DNA from: Sphingobium sp. Cam5-1
GTDB lineage: Bacteria; Pseudomonadota; Alphaproteobacteria; Sphingomonadales; Sphingomonadaceae
DNA: 64,000 bases
Assembly: GCF_015693305.1 (NCBI RefSeq)
Contig: NZ_CP065139.1
Location: forward strand, 496,001 to 560,000
Reading direction: 5' to 3'
Shown here: in pieces, positions 53,892-62,936 of the stretch
Numbering within the stretch: position 1 is the first letter of the stretch
Layout of the letters: every line of letters starts with the position of its first letter
The notes under the pieces: model-generated
Told to the model about the DNA's origin: nothing
The model's input: the letters and a program-made list of their open reading frames with translations, nothing else
Database searches by the model: none
Made by a program: the position numbers and the translations under genes

Positions 53892-53909
53892 CTTCCGCAC
53901 TACCGGAAG
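53892..53909. promoter_or_regulatory. Operator-like dyad TTCCG-N6-CGGAA, site 4
   Basis: CTTCCG-cactac-CGGAAG, perfect 6-base arms, in the divergent gap 53829-53982 between crotonases and the fused acyl-CoA dehydrogenase; placed to act on both promoters. Confidence 0.65.
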
Positions 53910-53982
53910 CGCGCTGCCGCCAAATTGACATCCTACGCTTCAGGATGGCCAAGCAGGAAGGCGCGAACAAGATGGAATTGGC

Positions 53983-56070
53983 ATGAACCTCGAACTCAGC
54001 GAACAGCAGGCCATGATGCATGAAGCGGCCCTGCGCTTCTTCGATCGCGAAGAGGTGGTTCAGGCCGCGCGCGCGTCGAAGGGCACCATCGACGCCAGCC
54101 TCTGGAGCGAGGCTGCCGATATGGGCTTCATCACCATGCGCGCGCCAGAAGATCGCGGCGGCCTAAACATGGGCCTCATGGAAGCCGCGCTGATCTGCGA
54201 GGCGGCAGGACGAGGCGCGGCCCCTATCCCGATCGCGGACGGCATCGCCGCCTGCGCGCTGCTGGGCAGCCTTGAAGGCGAAGCCGCCGCCGCGCTGCTC
54301 GAACAGGCGACGTCCACCCCCATCAACCTCGAAGCGCAGCAAGGCTGCATCCAGCTAAGCTGGCAATCCGACGCCATCCAAGCCACCATGCCCACCGGCG
54401 AAAGGCACCCCATCGCCAGCGGCGACGCAGCGCGTCAACTTTTCGAAGCCGCCCTCACCGAACGAACCCTGCTCCGCTCCGCATGGCTCGTCGGCGCAGG
54501 CACCCGCGCCATCGAAATGGCCGCCACCTACGCCACCGACCGCAAGCAGTTTGACCAGCCGATCGGCGCATTTCAGGGCGTGGCCTTCCCCCTCGCCGAC
54601 TCCATCACCGACATGGAGGGTGGCCGTCTGCTGCTTTGGCGCACCATCTGGGGCGTGGCGCAGCAACAGCCCGAAGCAGGCGCTCTCGCCGCCTTGACCA
54701 GCTGGTGGACCGCCACCACCGCCCGAACCGCCGTGCGCCGGGCGCTACGCACCTTCGGCGGCTATGGCCTGTCCGACGAATATGACATCCATCTCTATTT
54801 CCTCGCGATCGATCGCATAGCCTTGGCGGAAGGCGACCCCGAAGATCGGCTGATCAAAGCAGGCGACCGGCTCTGGGCCGGCGCAACAACCGCCCTAGCA
54901 GACGCAGGCGATCCCGGCATCGAAATGGGCTTCACCCCGGCCGAAGAAGCCTTCGCAGCGCAAGTGCGCGCTTTCCTTGAAACCGCAGTCACCCCCGAAC
55001 TGCGCGCAGCCGCCGCCACATCCACCGACGGCCACCTCCCCGACCTCCATCGCCAGCTTGCCGCCGCTGGCCTCGCTTATCCCGACTGGCCGCGCGAATG
55101 GGGCGGACAAGACCGCAGCCCCATGGAAGTCACCGCGCTCGGCCGCGTGTTCGAGGAATTCGGCCTCTCCCGCATTCCCATCGGCTGCACCAACATGGGC
55201 GCGCGCATGACGATGCAATTCGGCTCGCCCGAACTAAAGGCCGAAGTCCTCCCCCGTCTCGCCAATGGTTCCGCCCTCGCCTGTCTCGGCTTTACCGAGC
55301 CAGCATCAGGATCGGACATGTACGCCGCCCGCACCCGCGCCGTGCGCGATGGCGATGACTGGATCATCACCGGCCAGAAGATGTTCACGACCGGCGCGCA
55401 TATCTCCGACTATATATTGATGCTCGCCCGCACCGATCCGGACGCGCCCAAGCATAAGGGCATCACTCTCTTCTTCTTCCCGATGAACCTGCCGGGCGTC
55501 ACGATCCAGCCGGTCGACACGCTCCCGGACGAACGCACCAACATCACCTTCTACGACGAAGTCCACGTGCCCGACCGCTACCGCTTGGGCGACGTCAATG
55601 GCGGGCTCAAGGTGATGGCCGCCGCCATGGAAATCGAACATGGCGGCGAAGGCTATCATATCTATCATCACAGCCTGATGCGCGCCGCGCTCGACTGGGC
55701 CAGCAGCAGCGACGCGTCCGGCAAGCGCCCGATCGACAAGCCAGCCGTCCGCGCCCGCCTTGCCCGCGTGCGTACACATCTGGAAATCGCCGACCTACTC
55801 TGCCGCCGCGTCACCTGGGCGATCGAGGCCAAGCGGATGACCCGCGCGATCGGCCCGATGGCCAAGATGTTCACCACCGAAATCTACATGGCAGATGCCG
55901 CCGATCTCGCCGCCCTCGCCGCACCCGGCACGCTCAACCACCAAACGCCAGCCTTGGCGAAGATCGAGGAATCCTACCGCCAGTCGATCGGCCAGACCAT
56001 CTATGGCGGCACCAGCGAAGTGCATCGCACCATCATCGCCCAGCATCATCTCGGCCTGCCCCGGTCCTGA
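53983..56070 (+). CDS. Fused double acyl-CoA dehydrogenase (FadE34-like)
   Basis: 695 residues, two acyl-CoA dehydrogenase units. The N-terminal unit (about 1-300) has MRAPEDRGGLNMGLMEAALICEAAGRG, YATDRKQFDQPIGAFQGV and FGGYGLSDEYDIH. The C-terminal unit (about 310-695) has WPREWGGQDRSPMEV, GFTEPASGSDMYAARTRA, ITGQKMFTTGAHISDYI and the end YGGTSEVHRTIIAQHHLG. Family knowledge: mycobacterial FadE34 shows such a fusion, and other steroid enzymes are alpha-beta heterodimers. It would desaturate a bulky or branched acyl-CoA side chain. ATG 53983 lacks a strong ribosome site. Confidence 0.92.
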   Translation: MNLELSEQQAMMHEAALRFFDREEVVQAARASKGTIDASLWSEAADMGFITMRAPEDRGGLNMGLMEAALICEAAGRGAAPIPIADGIAACALLGSLEGEAAAALLEQATSTPINLEAQQGCIQLSWQSDAIQATMPTGERHPIASGDAARQLFEAALTERTLLRSAWLVGAGTRAIEMAATYATDRKQFDQPIGAFQGVAFPLADSITDMEGGRLLLWRTIWGVAQQQPEAGALAALTSWWTATTARTAVRRALRTFGGYGLSDEYDIHLYFLAIDRIALAEGDPEDRLIKAGDRLWAGATTALADAGDPGIEMGFTPAEEAFAAQVRAFLETAVTPELRAAAATSTDGHLPDLHRQLAAAGLAYPDWPREWGGQDRSPMEVTALGRVFEEFGLSRIPIGCTNMGARMTMQFGSPELKAEVLPRLANGSALACLGFTEPASGSDMYAARTRAVRDGDDWIITGQKMFTTGAHISDYILMLARTDPDAPKHKGITLFFFPMNLPGVTIQPVDTLPDERTNITFYDEVHVPDRYRLGDVNGGLKVMAAAMEIEHGGEGYHIYHHSLMRAALDWASSSDASGKRPIDKPAVRARLARVRTHLEIADLLCRRVTWAIEAKRMTRAIGPMAKMFTTEIYMADAADLAALAAPGTLNHQTPALAKIEESYRQSIGQTIYGGTSEVHRTIIAQHHLGLPRS

Positions 56071-56093
56071 TACCCTGGGCCTGACCTGCGGGC

Positions 56094-56109
56094 TTCCATA
56101 TGCGCGGAA
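56094..56109. promoter_or_regulatory. Near-perfect TTCCG dyad before the MFS gene
   Basis: TTCCA-tatgcg-CGGAA matches 9 of 10 arm positions, about 100 bases before the MFS start at 56208. Confidence 0.5.
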
Positions 56110-56207
56110 AGTTGCGCGCCCGCGTTGATCCTGACCGCGATCCGATGATCTTGGCCCTCATGACCTAAGCCGTTGCGCAAGACGGCGGCTTCTTGGGAGA
56201 AAAGCTG

Positions 56208-57590
56208 ATGACGAACCCGGCACCGCTGACCATGTCGGACGCCCTCCCAGCGGTTGGCCCCGATGCCGCCGTCGCATCAGCGCCGATCAAAGCGCAACGC
56301 CGCACGGTGATGCTGCTGATGCTCGCCTTCATCTACAGCCTCAACTATCTCGACCGCCAGATCGTGGTCATCTTGCAGGAACCGATCAAGGCCGACTTCC
56401 AGCTCGCCGACTGGGAACTTGGCCTGCTGACCGGCGGCGCCTTCGGCATCTTCTACACCTTGATGGGCATCCCCATTGCCCAGCTGATCGACCGGGGCGT
56501 CAATCGCGTACGGCTGATCGCGCTTTTCACCGCCAGCTGGAGCATCATGACGGCGGTGTGCGGCCTCACCCGCAGCTTCGGCGCCTTCTTCACTGCACGC
56601 ATGGGCGTCGGACTTGCCGAAGCAGGCTTCGCCCCCGCCGCCCACTCCCTCATATCCGACCTCTACCCGCCGCGCGAGCGACCCGCTGCGGCAGGCATCT
56701 TCGCCATCGGCGTGCCCATCGGCATCATGGCGGGCCTTTCCATAGGCGGCATCGTCGCGCAGGCGACCGACTGGCGCACGGCCCTTCTGCTGGCGGGCGC
56801 CCCCGGCATCCTGATCGCGATCCTCTTCCCCCTCATCGCCCGCGAGCCGATCCGTGGGGGTACGGAAGACCCCTCCGATCAATCGGCTGAAAAGCAGAAG
56901 CCGCTCAGCTTCCTTCAAAGCCTGCGTGTCCTTTCACAACGGCGCGCCTTCCTGCACATCGTCGCCGGGACCGCGATCATGGCCTTCGCCCAAACCGGCA
57001 TCTCGACATGGCTGCCCTCCTTCCTCATCCGCAACCATGGCATGAGCCTTTCGCATGTCGGCGTCGGCCTTGGCCTGTTGACCGGCATATGTGGAGCGAT
57101 CGGCACCTGGACAGGTGGCTGGCAAGGAACGCGGCTTGCCAAGTCGGGCCTCCACATGGCGCTCTGGCTGCCGATCGCGGGCATGCTCCTCTGCATCCCG
57201 CTGGACATCATCGCGCTCAGCATGGCGGATGGGCAGGCCGTTCTCCTCGTCCTCATCCCCAGCTACATCGTCGGCTCCTTCTGGACCGCGCCCTCGATCG
57301 CCCTCACCCAAAGCCTCGCGCCCGTATCGATGCGCGCGCGGGCAAGCGCCATGAACATCGTGGCGGCGAACCTGATCGGCGTATCGATGGGGCCTCTTGT
57401 GGCAGGCGTGCTGAGCGACGCCTTCGCCTATCTGCGCGGCGGCGACGCGGCGCTCGGCCTGCGGGACGCGATGATCTGCCTCACCGCCTTCTTCCTGTGG
57501 GCCGCCTGGCACTGGACCATGGCGATGCGCGCGCTCAAGCAGGAAAGTACAACGACTGTACGAATTGATTGCGCAACGCAGCGGTTATAA
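56208..57590 (+). CDS. MFS transporter (spinster-like)
   Basis: 460 residues from ATG 56208, with GGGAG 8 bases upstream. Twelve predicted helices; the first is MLLMLAFIYSLNYLDRQIVVIL, with an Asp-Arg pair typical of this MFS group, and loop 2-3 carries AQLIDRGVNRVRLI. Inner-membrane carrier for an organic anion or lipid-like compound; direction is not readable. Operon with the PhyH gene 48 bases downstream. One of two similar carriers in the right block (other at 61552). Confidence 0.9.
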   Translation: MTNPAPLTMSDALPAVGPDAAVASAPIKAQRRTVMLLMLAFIYSLNYLDRQIVVILQEPIKADFQLADWELGLLTGGAFGIFYTLMGIPIAQLIDRGVNRVRLIALFTASWSIMTAVCGLTRSFGAFFTARMGVGLAEAGFAPAAHSLISDLYPPRERPAAAGIFAIGVPIGIMAGLSIGGIVAQATDWRTALLLAGAPGILIAILFPLIAREPIRGGTEDPSDQSAEKQKPLSFLQSLRVLSQRRAFLHIVAGTAIMAFAQTGISTWLPSFLIRNHGMSLSHVGVGLGLLTGICGAIGTWTGGWQGTRLAKSGLHMALWLPIAGMLLCIPLDIIALSMADGQAVLLVLIPSYIVGSFWTAPSIALTQSLAPVSMRARASAMNIVAANLIGVSMGPLVAGVLSDAFAYLRGGDAALGLRDAMICLTAFFLWAAWHWTMAMRALKQESTTTVRIDCATQRL

Positions 57591-57638
57591 AATACAGGTG
57601 GACCGAACACCGGACGAATATCGGAGAGAGGATCAGTC

Positions 57639-58568
57639 ATGGCCACCGGAAACGCGAAGAGGCAAGTCACGCATAATATGGGTGCGATGGACACGCGCCC
57701 TGTAAAACCGCTCGAATTCGACGGGCCCTTGCCACAGCCGACCAGGGATATGGACCAGATCCGTGCCGATCTCGACCGCGCGGGCTACGCCATCGCGGCC
57801 GAGGTCGTGACCAAGGACAAGGCGCGCGAAATGCGCGACTTCCTCGCCGCCGAAATCGCCCGAGAAGAAGCCATCGATGAAGAGCGCGTCCGCCGCTTCT
57901 ACACCGATAATGACGATCTTAATCGCCGCATGTCGGGTTGCCATCTGATGAACCGGGAACGCTTCTTCCGCGACATCTTGGAGCATGAACTGCCGCTTCA
58001 GATCACCCGCGAACTGCTGGGGCCACAGACGCTGGACGAATCCTATCTGGTGCACAGCTATGGCGCCAACGTCACGCGCCCCGGCAGCGCGCAACAGGGC
58101 ATCCACCGCGACCGCAGCGGCGCTGTCCCGCTGTCGGCGGGCGCCGCGCAGACTCGCTTCATCTGGTGCCTGGATGATTTTGTCGAAGCCAATGGCGCCA
58201 CCCGCATGGTCCCCGGCAGCCACCGCGACACCGAACCGCAATCCTGGGCTGTCCAATATGAATCCGTTCCCGCCGAAGCGCCCGCCGGATCGGTCCTCAT
58301 CTATACCGACCTGCTGCTGCACGGCACGGGCGCGAACAGGTCAACCGACCTTGAACGCGCTGGCGTGATCATCGGCTATTGCCCGCCCTGGTGGAAGCCC
58401 ATGATCAACTTCCCGATGACGATCGATCCCGAAGTGATGAAGGAATCGTCCAAAATCCTGCGCCAGATCCTTGGCTACAGCTCGGTCTCCGTCGGCTTCG
58501 ACGAACCCTGGACCTATGCTCCCGACGCGGTGAAGGACCTGATCGTCACGCCCGAGATGGAATGGTGA
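57639..58568 (+). CDS. Phytanoyl-CoA dioxygenase-family oxygenase
   Basis: 309 residues; GGAGAGAGG lies about 11 bases before ATG. The iron ligands are HxD in GIHRDRSGAVP and a distal His in LLHGTGANRS, with the Arg of the same segment for 2-oxoglutarate. NGATRMVPGSHR is typical of PhyH proteins. It hydroxylates a carbon of an acyl chain or a small lipophilic substrate. Third clear Fe(II)/2-oxoglutarate enzyme in the window. Confidence 0.92.
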   Translation: MATGNAKRQVTHNMGAMDTRPVKPLEFDGPLPQPTRDMDQIRADLDRAGYAIAAEVVTKDKAREMRDFLAAEIAREEAIDEERVRRFYTDNDDLNRRMSGCHLMNRERFFRDILEHELPLQITRELLGPQTLDESYLVHSYGANVTRPGSAQQGIHRDRSGAVPLSAGAAQTRFIWCLDDFVEANGATRMVPGSHRDTEPQSWAVQYESVPAEAPAGSVLIYTDLLLHGTGANRSTDLERAGVIIGYCPPWWKPMINFPMTIDPEVMKESSKILRQILGYSSVSVGFDEPWTYAPDAVKDLIVTPEMEW

Positions 58569-58717
58569 GGTAAGAATGCGGGCCTGCCGCGACCGATCCG
58601 GCCAGGCCCGCTTCTCCGCTTTCAGCCCCTCTGCGCATCGACGGCTTTACCTTCGGCAGATGAGCTGCCGCACGCCTTTTCCGGATAGGCGGCAAAGCTG
58701 CGCCTGTTGGTGAACCC

Positions 58718-58735
58718 TATTCCATATTGGGAATA
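58718..58735. promoter_or_regulatory. Dyad TATTCC-N6-GGAATA before amidohydrolase copy C
   Basis: TATTCC-atattg-GGAATA, perfect 6-base arms, about 45 bases before the gene start at 58778. It shares TTCCATAT with the sites at 56094 and 61420 but its right half is nearer by two bases, so it may be a variant or unrelated. Confidence 0.4.
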
Positions 58736-58777
58736 AATCTTCGCCGTACAGCAGAACCAATAAGAGCGACCCGGCGC

Positions 58778-60523
58778 ATGACATCGCAGACATTCGATTT
58801 GATCATTCGCGGCGGCTTTGTGATCGACGGCACCGGCTTGCCCCGCCGCCGTATCGATGTCGGCGTAAAGGACGGCCATATCACCGCCCTGGGCCTCCTC
58901 GCCGAAGCAACGGCGGAGCAAGAGATCGACGCCAGCGGCATGATCGTCGCACCGGGCATAGTGGACCCGCACACCCATTATGATCCGCAGATCACCTTCG
59001 ATCCCTATGCCACCATGTCCTGCTTCCATGGCGTCACCACCGTACTGGCGGGCAATTGCGGCTTCTCGGCGGCGCCCGTGCGCAAGGATGACCGGGAATT
59101 CCTGACCGACATCTTCGCCAGCGTGGAGGATATGAATCCCATCGCCCTGTCCGGCGTACCGTGGGACAATTTCGAAACCTTCCCGGAGTATCTGGCATCC
59201 TTGAAAGGCAGGCTAGGCGTCAATTTCGCCTGCTATGTCGGCCATTCAAACATCCGCCGCTGGGTCATGGGCGAAGGCGCCTACGACCGCGACGCAACAG
59301 CCGAAGAGATCGCCGCGATGCAGGCGATGGTGGATGAAGCGGTCAAAGCAGGCGCCGCTGGCCTCTCCTCCTCCGCAGCGCCCACGCATCTCGATATCAA
59401 GGGCCGACCTGTCCCTTCCCGCCGCGCCGGCCGGGATGAGCTTTTGGCGCTCAGCGCTGCCGCCGGACGGACGCGCCGGGGCACCATTTGCTACCTGCCC
59501 GCCAGCGCCATAGGCGGCATGACGCAGGAGGATTATGACCTTCTGCTCCAGATCGGCGAGGCATCGGGCCTCCCCGTGATCATTCAGGGCATTGGCGGGG
59601 CGAGCAAGGTCGATGTGCCGACCGCCAGCTGGGACACCGCGTCCCGCTTCCTCGACGATGCAACCGCGCGCGGCACGCCAGTCTATTCGCTGCTGATGAG
59701 CCGCCCGTTCGACCGCACCGTCGAAATCGGCCCCAACAATGTCCATTACAAGGCGTGCTTCGCCTTCAACGACCTGTTGAACCTGCCCGATGCAGAGCGG
59801 CGCGCCGCCCTTAGCGACACGATATGGCGCGACCGGGTCCGCCACTCCGTCGAAGACTGCAACCGCGACCCGTCAAAGGGCACAACACTTCCCCCGCCCC
59901 AATGGCCCGACGTCTATGTAGTACAAGTCGCCGAGGAGAGGAACCGCCCCCTCGAAGGCAAGTCGATCGCCGCGCTGGCGCAGGATTGGGGCGTGGCGCC
60001 CATGGACGCCATGCTCGACCTCGCGCTGGACGAGGATCTGCGCACCACCTTCCGCTGGCGCACCGAAAGCCCCGAATGGGCTGCGGCGGTCGATGTGGCA
60101 CAGGGTCACCCCAACATGATCGTCGGCGTGTCGGACGGCGGCGCGCATCTGCACAAGGATGATGGCGCGGACTGGAGCTCCTATTTCCTGCGTTCCTGGG
60201 TGCTCAACCGGAAACGCTGGACGCTGGAGGAAGGCATCCGCCAGATAACGCAAGTCCCCGCCGCGATGCTCGGTTTCGCCGATCGCGGCACGCTCCGCGT
60301 CGGCGGTTGGGCCGACATCATGATCTTCGATCCCGAAACCATCGGCCCGTGGCGCAAGGAATTCGTGCACGACCTGCCCGGCGGCATCGGCCGTTGGAAG
60401 GCGCTGGGCACCGGGGTGAGGGCGACCATCGTCAATGGCCAGCCGATCGTCATCAATGGACAGCTGACCGGCGCCCTGCCGGGCCATGTCGTGGCGCCGG
60501 GCGCCCCGCTGGCGGCCGCCTGA
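58778..60523 (+). CDS. Amidohydrolase of the N-acyl-D-amino-acid deacylase type, copy C
   Basis: 581 residues from ATG 58778; the ribosome site is weak, and a TTG at 58727 is in frame. It has FDLIIRGGFVIDGTG, metal-binding DPHTHYDPQ, GNCGFSAAPVRKDD and the late SDGGAHLHKDDGADW. It is nearer to copy A than to copy B in the N-terminal half (WDNF/WDWE, YVGHSNIRRWVMG). Followed by a TauD-type gene after 20 bases, so it may act just before or after that oxygenase. Confidence 0.9.
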   Translation: MTSQTFDLIIRGGFVIDGTGLPRRRIDVGVKDGHITALGLLAEATAEQEIDASGMIVAPGIVDPHTHYDPQITFDPYATMSCFHGVTTVLAGNCGFSAAPVRKDDREFLTDIFASVEDMNPIALSGVPWDNFETFPEYLASLKGRLGVNFACYVGHSNIRRWVMGEGAYDRDATAEEIAAMQAMVDEAVKAGAAGLSSSAAPTHLDIKGRPVPSRRAGRDELLALSAAAGRTRRGTICYLPASAIGGMTQEDYDLLLQIGEASGLPVIIQGIGGASKVDVPTASWDTASRFLDDATARGTPVYSLLMSRPFDRTVEIGPNNVHYKACFAFNDLLNLPDAERRAALSDTIWRDRVRHSVEDCNRDPSKGTTLPPPQWPDVYVVQVAEERNRPLEGKSIAALAQDWGVAPMDAMLDLALDEDLRTTFRWRTESPEWAAAVDVAQGHPNMIVGVSDGGAHLHKDDGADWSSYFLRSWVLNRKRWTLEEGIRQITQVPAAMLGFADRGTLRVGGWADIMIFDPETIGPWRKEFVHDLPGGIGRWKALGTGVRATIVNGQPIVINGQLTGALPGHVVAPGAPLAAA

Positions 60524-60543
60524 ATCATCGGAAGGAAATCGTC

Positions 60544-61392
60544 ATGATCGAAGTCATCAAGCTGACCGGCACGATCGGCGCGGAAATAAGGGGCGTGGAC
60601 CTTTCCACTGATCTGTCGCCCGAAACCGTCGCCGCCATCAACGACGCGCTCTACGACAATTATGTCGTCTTCTTCCGCAATCAAAAGCCCTTGTCGGAGG
60701 AAGAGCATATGCGCGCCGGGCGTCATTTCGGCACGCTCGACCTCTCGGAAATCCAGCCCGATCCCGCCGCCCGGCGCGAAGTGCTGTGGATGGAAAGTAA
60801 TTCAGCAAAAGGCGCAGGCGCTGAATATCTCCACCGCGACCGCACCTATCTCGAAGCGCCGCCCATGGGATCGCTGCTCCAATGCATGGTGAAGCCCGAC
60901 GTCGGCGGCGACACCTGCTGGATCAGTTCGGTCGCCGCCTATGAAGCGCTGTCGCAGCCGATCAGGAACCTGATCGACGGCCTCAGCGCCCTTCATTCCA
61001 TCCAGCCGCTGGCCACCCGCAGCCAATCCATGCGCGACATGCTGGGGGACAAGGTGCACAGCTTTTCCACCGCCATCCACCCGCTGGTGGAGGTGCATCC
61101 GGTCAGCGGACGCAAGGCGCTCAACATCAACGCCAATTGGACGACGCAGATCATGGGCGTGTCGCAGGAGGAAAGCCGCATGCTGCTCGATTTCCTGCTC
61201 AATCATGTGAAGCGGCCGGAATTTCAGGTCCGCTTTTCCTGGAATGTGGGCGACATCGCCTTTTGGGACAATCGCACGACCCAGCATTGCGCGATCGCGG
61301 ATTACAACACGCGCCGCGTCATGAAGCGCGTCGCGCTCGTAGGCCATCCGCCCAAAGGTCCGCATGATCCCGTAACTGCCCCAGCGCATTGA
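60544..61392 (+). CDS. TauD/TfdA-family Fe(II)/2-oxoglutarate dioxygenase
   Basis: 282 residues from ATG 60544, with AAGGA 8 bases upstream. The HxD is in EYLHRDRTYLEAP, the distal His in RTTQHCAIADYN, and the 2-oxoglutarate Arg in RRVMKRVAL. Opening GTIGAEIRGVDLSTDLS is classical. Couples 2-oxoglutarate decarboxylation to substrate hydroxylation. It shares an operon with amidohydrolase copy C, repeating the TauD-amidohydrolase pairing of 18120-21600. Confidence 0.93.
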   Translation: MIEVIKLTGTIGAEIRGVDLSTDLSPETVAAINDALYDNYVVFFRNQKPLSEEEHMRAGRHFGTLDLSEIQPDPAARREVLWMESNSAKGAGAEYLHRDRTYLEAPPMGSLLQCMVKPDVGGDTCWISSVAAYEALSQPIRNLIDGLSALHSIQPLATRSQSMRDMLGDKVHSFSTAIHPLVEVHPVSGRKALNINANWTTQIMGVSQEESRMLLDFLLNHVKRPEFQVRFSWNVGDIAFWDNRTTQHCAIADYNTRRVMKRVALVGHPPKGPHDPVTAPAH

Positions 61393-61419
61393 CGACCGTC
61401 GCGCATTCACGGGCAGTCG

Positions 61420-61435
61420 TTCCATATTTGCGGAT
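61420..61435. promoter_or_regulatory. Degenerate TTCCG dyad before the second MFS gene
   Basis: TTCCA-tatttg-CGGAT matches 8 of 10 arm positions, in the gap 61393-61551. Confidence 0.35.
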
Positions 61436-61551
61436 TGGATGACCTCCGCGCTTGCGAATCCGATGCATCTGCGCCATCCCTCCTTGAATAATTGCATCCG
61501 GCCATGAAGTTTTTTCGACGCGAACCGGTTGCCTGCCAATGTGAGGAGAGA

Positions 61552-62913
61552 ATGATGGCGCCGACGGAGGAACGCCCGGCCCGCGCGGCTTATGCGCTCT
61601 ATATCTTGCTGCTGCTGCTCGCGATCAATTCATTGAGCTACGCGGATCGCCACGTCTTCTCCGTCCTTATTCCCGCCATCAAATCGGAATTCGGCGCGTC
61701 CGATTCGCTCCTCGGCCTGGTCGGCGGACCCGGCTTCATCGCCAGTTACGTGTTGTTCAGCATGCCGCTCGCACGCTTCGCAGACCGTTGGTCGCGACGC
61801 GGAGTCCTCACCCTGTCCGCAACCTTGTGGAGCGCAGCAACGGCAGCATGTGGCGCGGCTGGCAACATGCTGCACATGAGCATCGCCCGCCTGATGGTCG
61901 GCATCGGTGAAGCGGGCGGCCTGCCGCCTGCGCAATCCCTCCTCGCCAGCCTCTATGACGAACGCCGCCGGTCTAGCGCCATGGGCGTCCTTTCCGCCTC
62001 CACCTATATCGGCGTTGTCCTCGGCCTGACCGGCGGCGCAGCCGTGGCCGCCATGGGGGGCTGGCGCTGGGCCTTTTTCGCGCTCGCCATTCCCGGCTTC
62101 CCCCTGGCGCTGCTGCTCTGGCTCACCGGCCCCCGCCGCAGCAAGGCGGCGCAAGTGCCCAGCGACGAGCCATCCGAAAGCCTGTGGCGCGCCATCCGCC
62201 GCTGCTGGGGGATACCCTCGCTGCGTCTGTTGGGGCTCGGCGTCGGAACGTTCAATATATTCGGCTATGCCGCCGCCATCTGGACGCCCGCCTTCTTCAT
62301 GCGCTCCCACGGCATGACCCTTGTCGAGGCAGGCACTTGGCTCGGCATCGGCGCGGCGACCGGCGGCATCACGGGCAGCCTGCTGAGCGGCGTCATCGTG
62401 GACCGCCTGCGCGTCCGTGGCGAAGCCTGGCAACTGCGCGTGCCCGCCATCGCATTCCTCCTCGCCTTCCCGATCTTCATTGTCATGTTCACCCTGCCGG
62501 GTGGCGCAGCCGTGCAGATCGGCCGCCTGCGCGTCCCTGGCGTCGCGTTGCTTTCCATCCTCACCGGCATGATGGCAGCGATGTGGGCAGGCCCCTCCTT
62601 CGGCGCCGCCGCCCGCCTCGTCCTGCCGCATCAACGGGCGCAGGCAACGGCGATGCTCGTCGTCATCATCAACGTGATCGGCAGCGCATTTGGCCCGGTG
62701 ATAGGCGGGGTCGTCAGCGACTTGCTGGCCGATCGGTTCGGCGCCGAATCCCTCCGCGTCAGCCTCTTCTCGCTTTCGGTGCTGACAATTTTCGGCGGCC
62801 TGCTTTTCGGGCGGGCATCGGTCCACTATCCCCACGACCTGACCCGCGTCGGCCGCATGGACGAGGGGGCATCACCGCTCGGCCAAGGGAAGCTGAAAGA
62901 ATCGACGCTCTGA
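61552..62913 (+). CDS. MFS transporter
   Basis: 453 residues from ATG 61552 (or 61555), behind GAGGAG. Helix 1 ILLLLLAINSLSYADRHVFSVLIP has the same Asp-Arg feature as the carrier at 56208, and the loop RFADRWSRRGVL is the MFS signature. Probably an importer of the substrate or an exporter of a by-product. First gene of an operon with an SDR and a zinc dehydrogenase. Confidence 0.9.
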   Translation: MMAPTEERPARAAYALYILLLLLAINSLSYADRHVFSVLIPAIKSEFGASDSLLGLVGGPGFIASYVLFSMPLARFADRWSRRGVLTLSATLWSAATAACGAAGNMLHMSIARLMVGIGEAGGLPPAQSLLASLYDERRRSSAMGVLSASTYIGVVLGLTGGAAVAAMGGWRWAFFALAIPGFPLALLLWLTGPRRSKAAQVPSDEPSESLWRAIRRCWGIPSLRLLGLGVGTFNIFGYAAAIWTPAFFMRSHGMTLVEAGTWLGIGAATGGITGSLLSGVIVDRLRVRGEAWQLRVPAIAFLLAFPIFIVMFTLPGGAAVQIGRLRVPGVALLSILTGMMAAMWAGPSFGAAARLVLPHQRAQATAMLVVIINVIGSAFGPVIGGVVSDLLADRFGAESLRVSLFSLSVLTIFGGLLFGRASVHYPHDLTRVGRMDEGASPLGQGKLKESTL

Positions 62914-62936
62914 TCGCAGGGACAGGAGAAGACATC

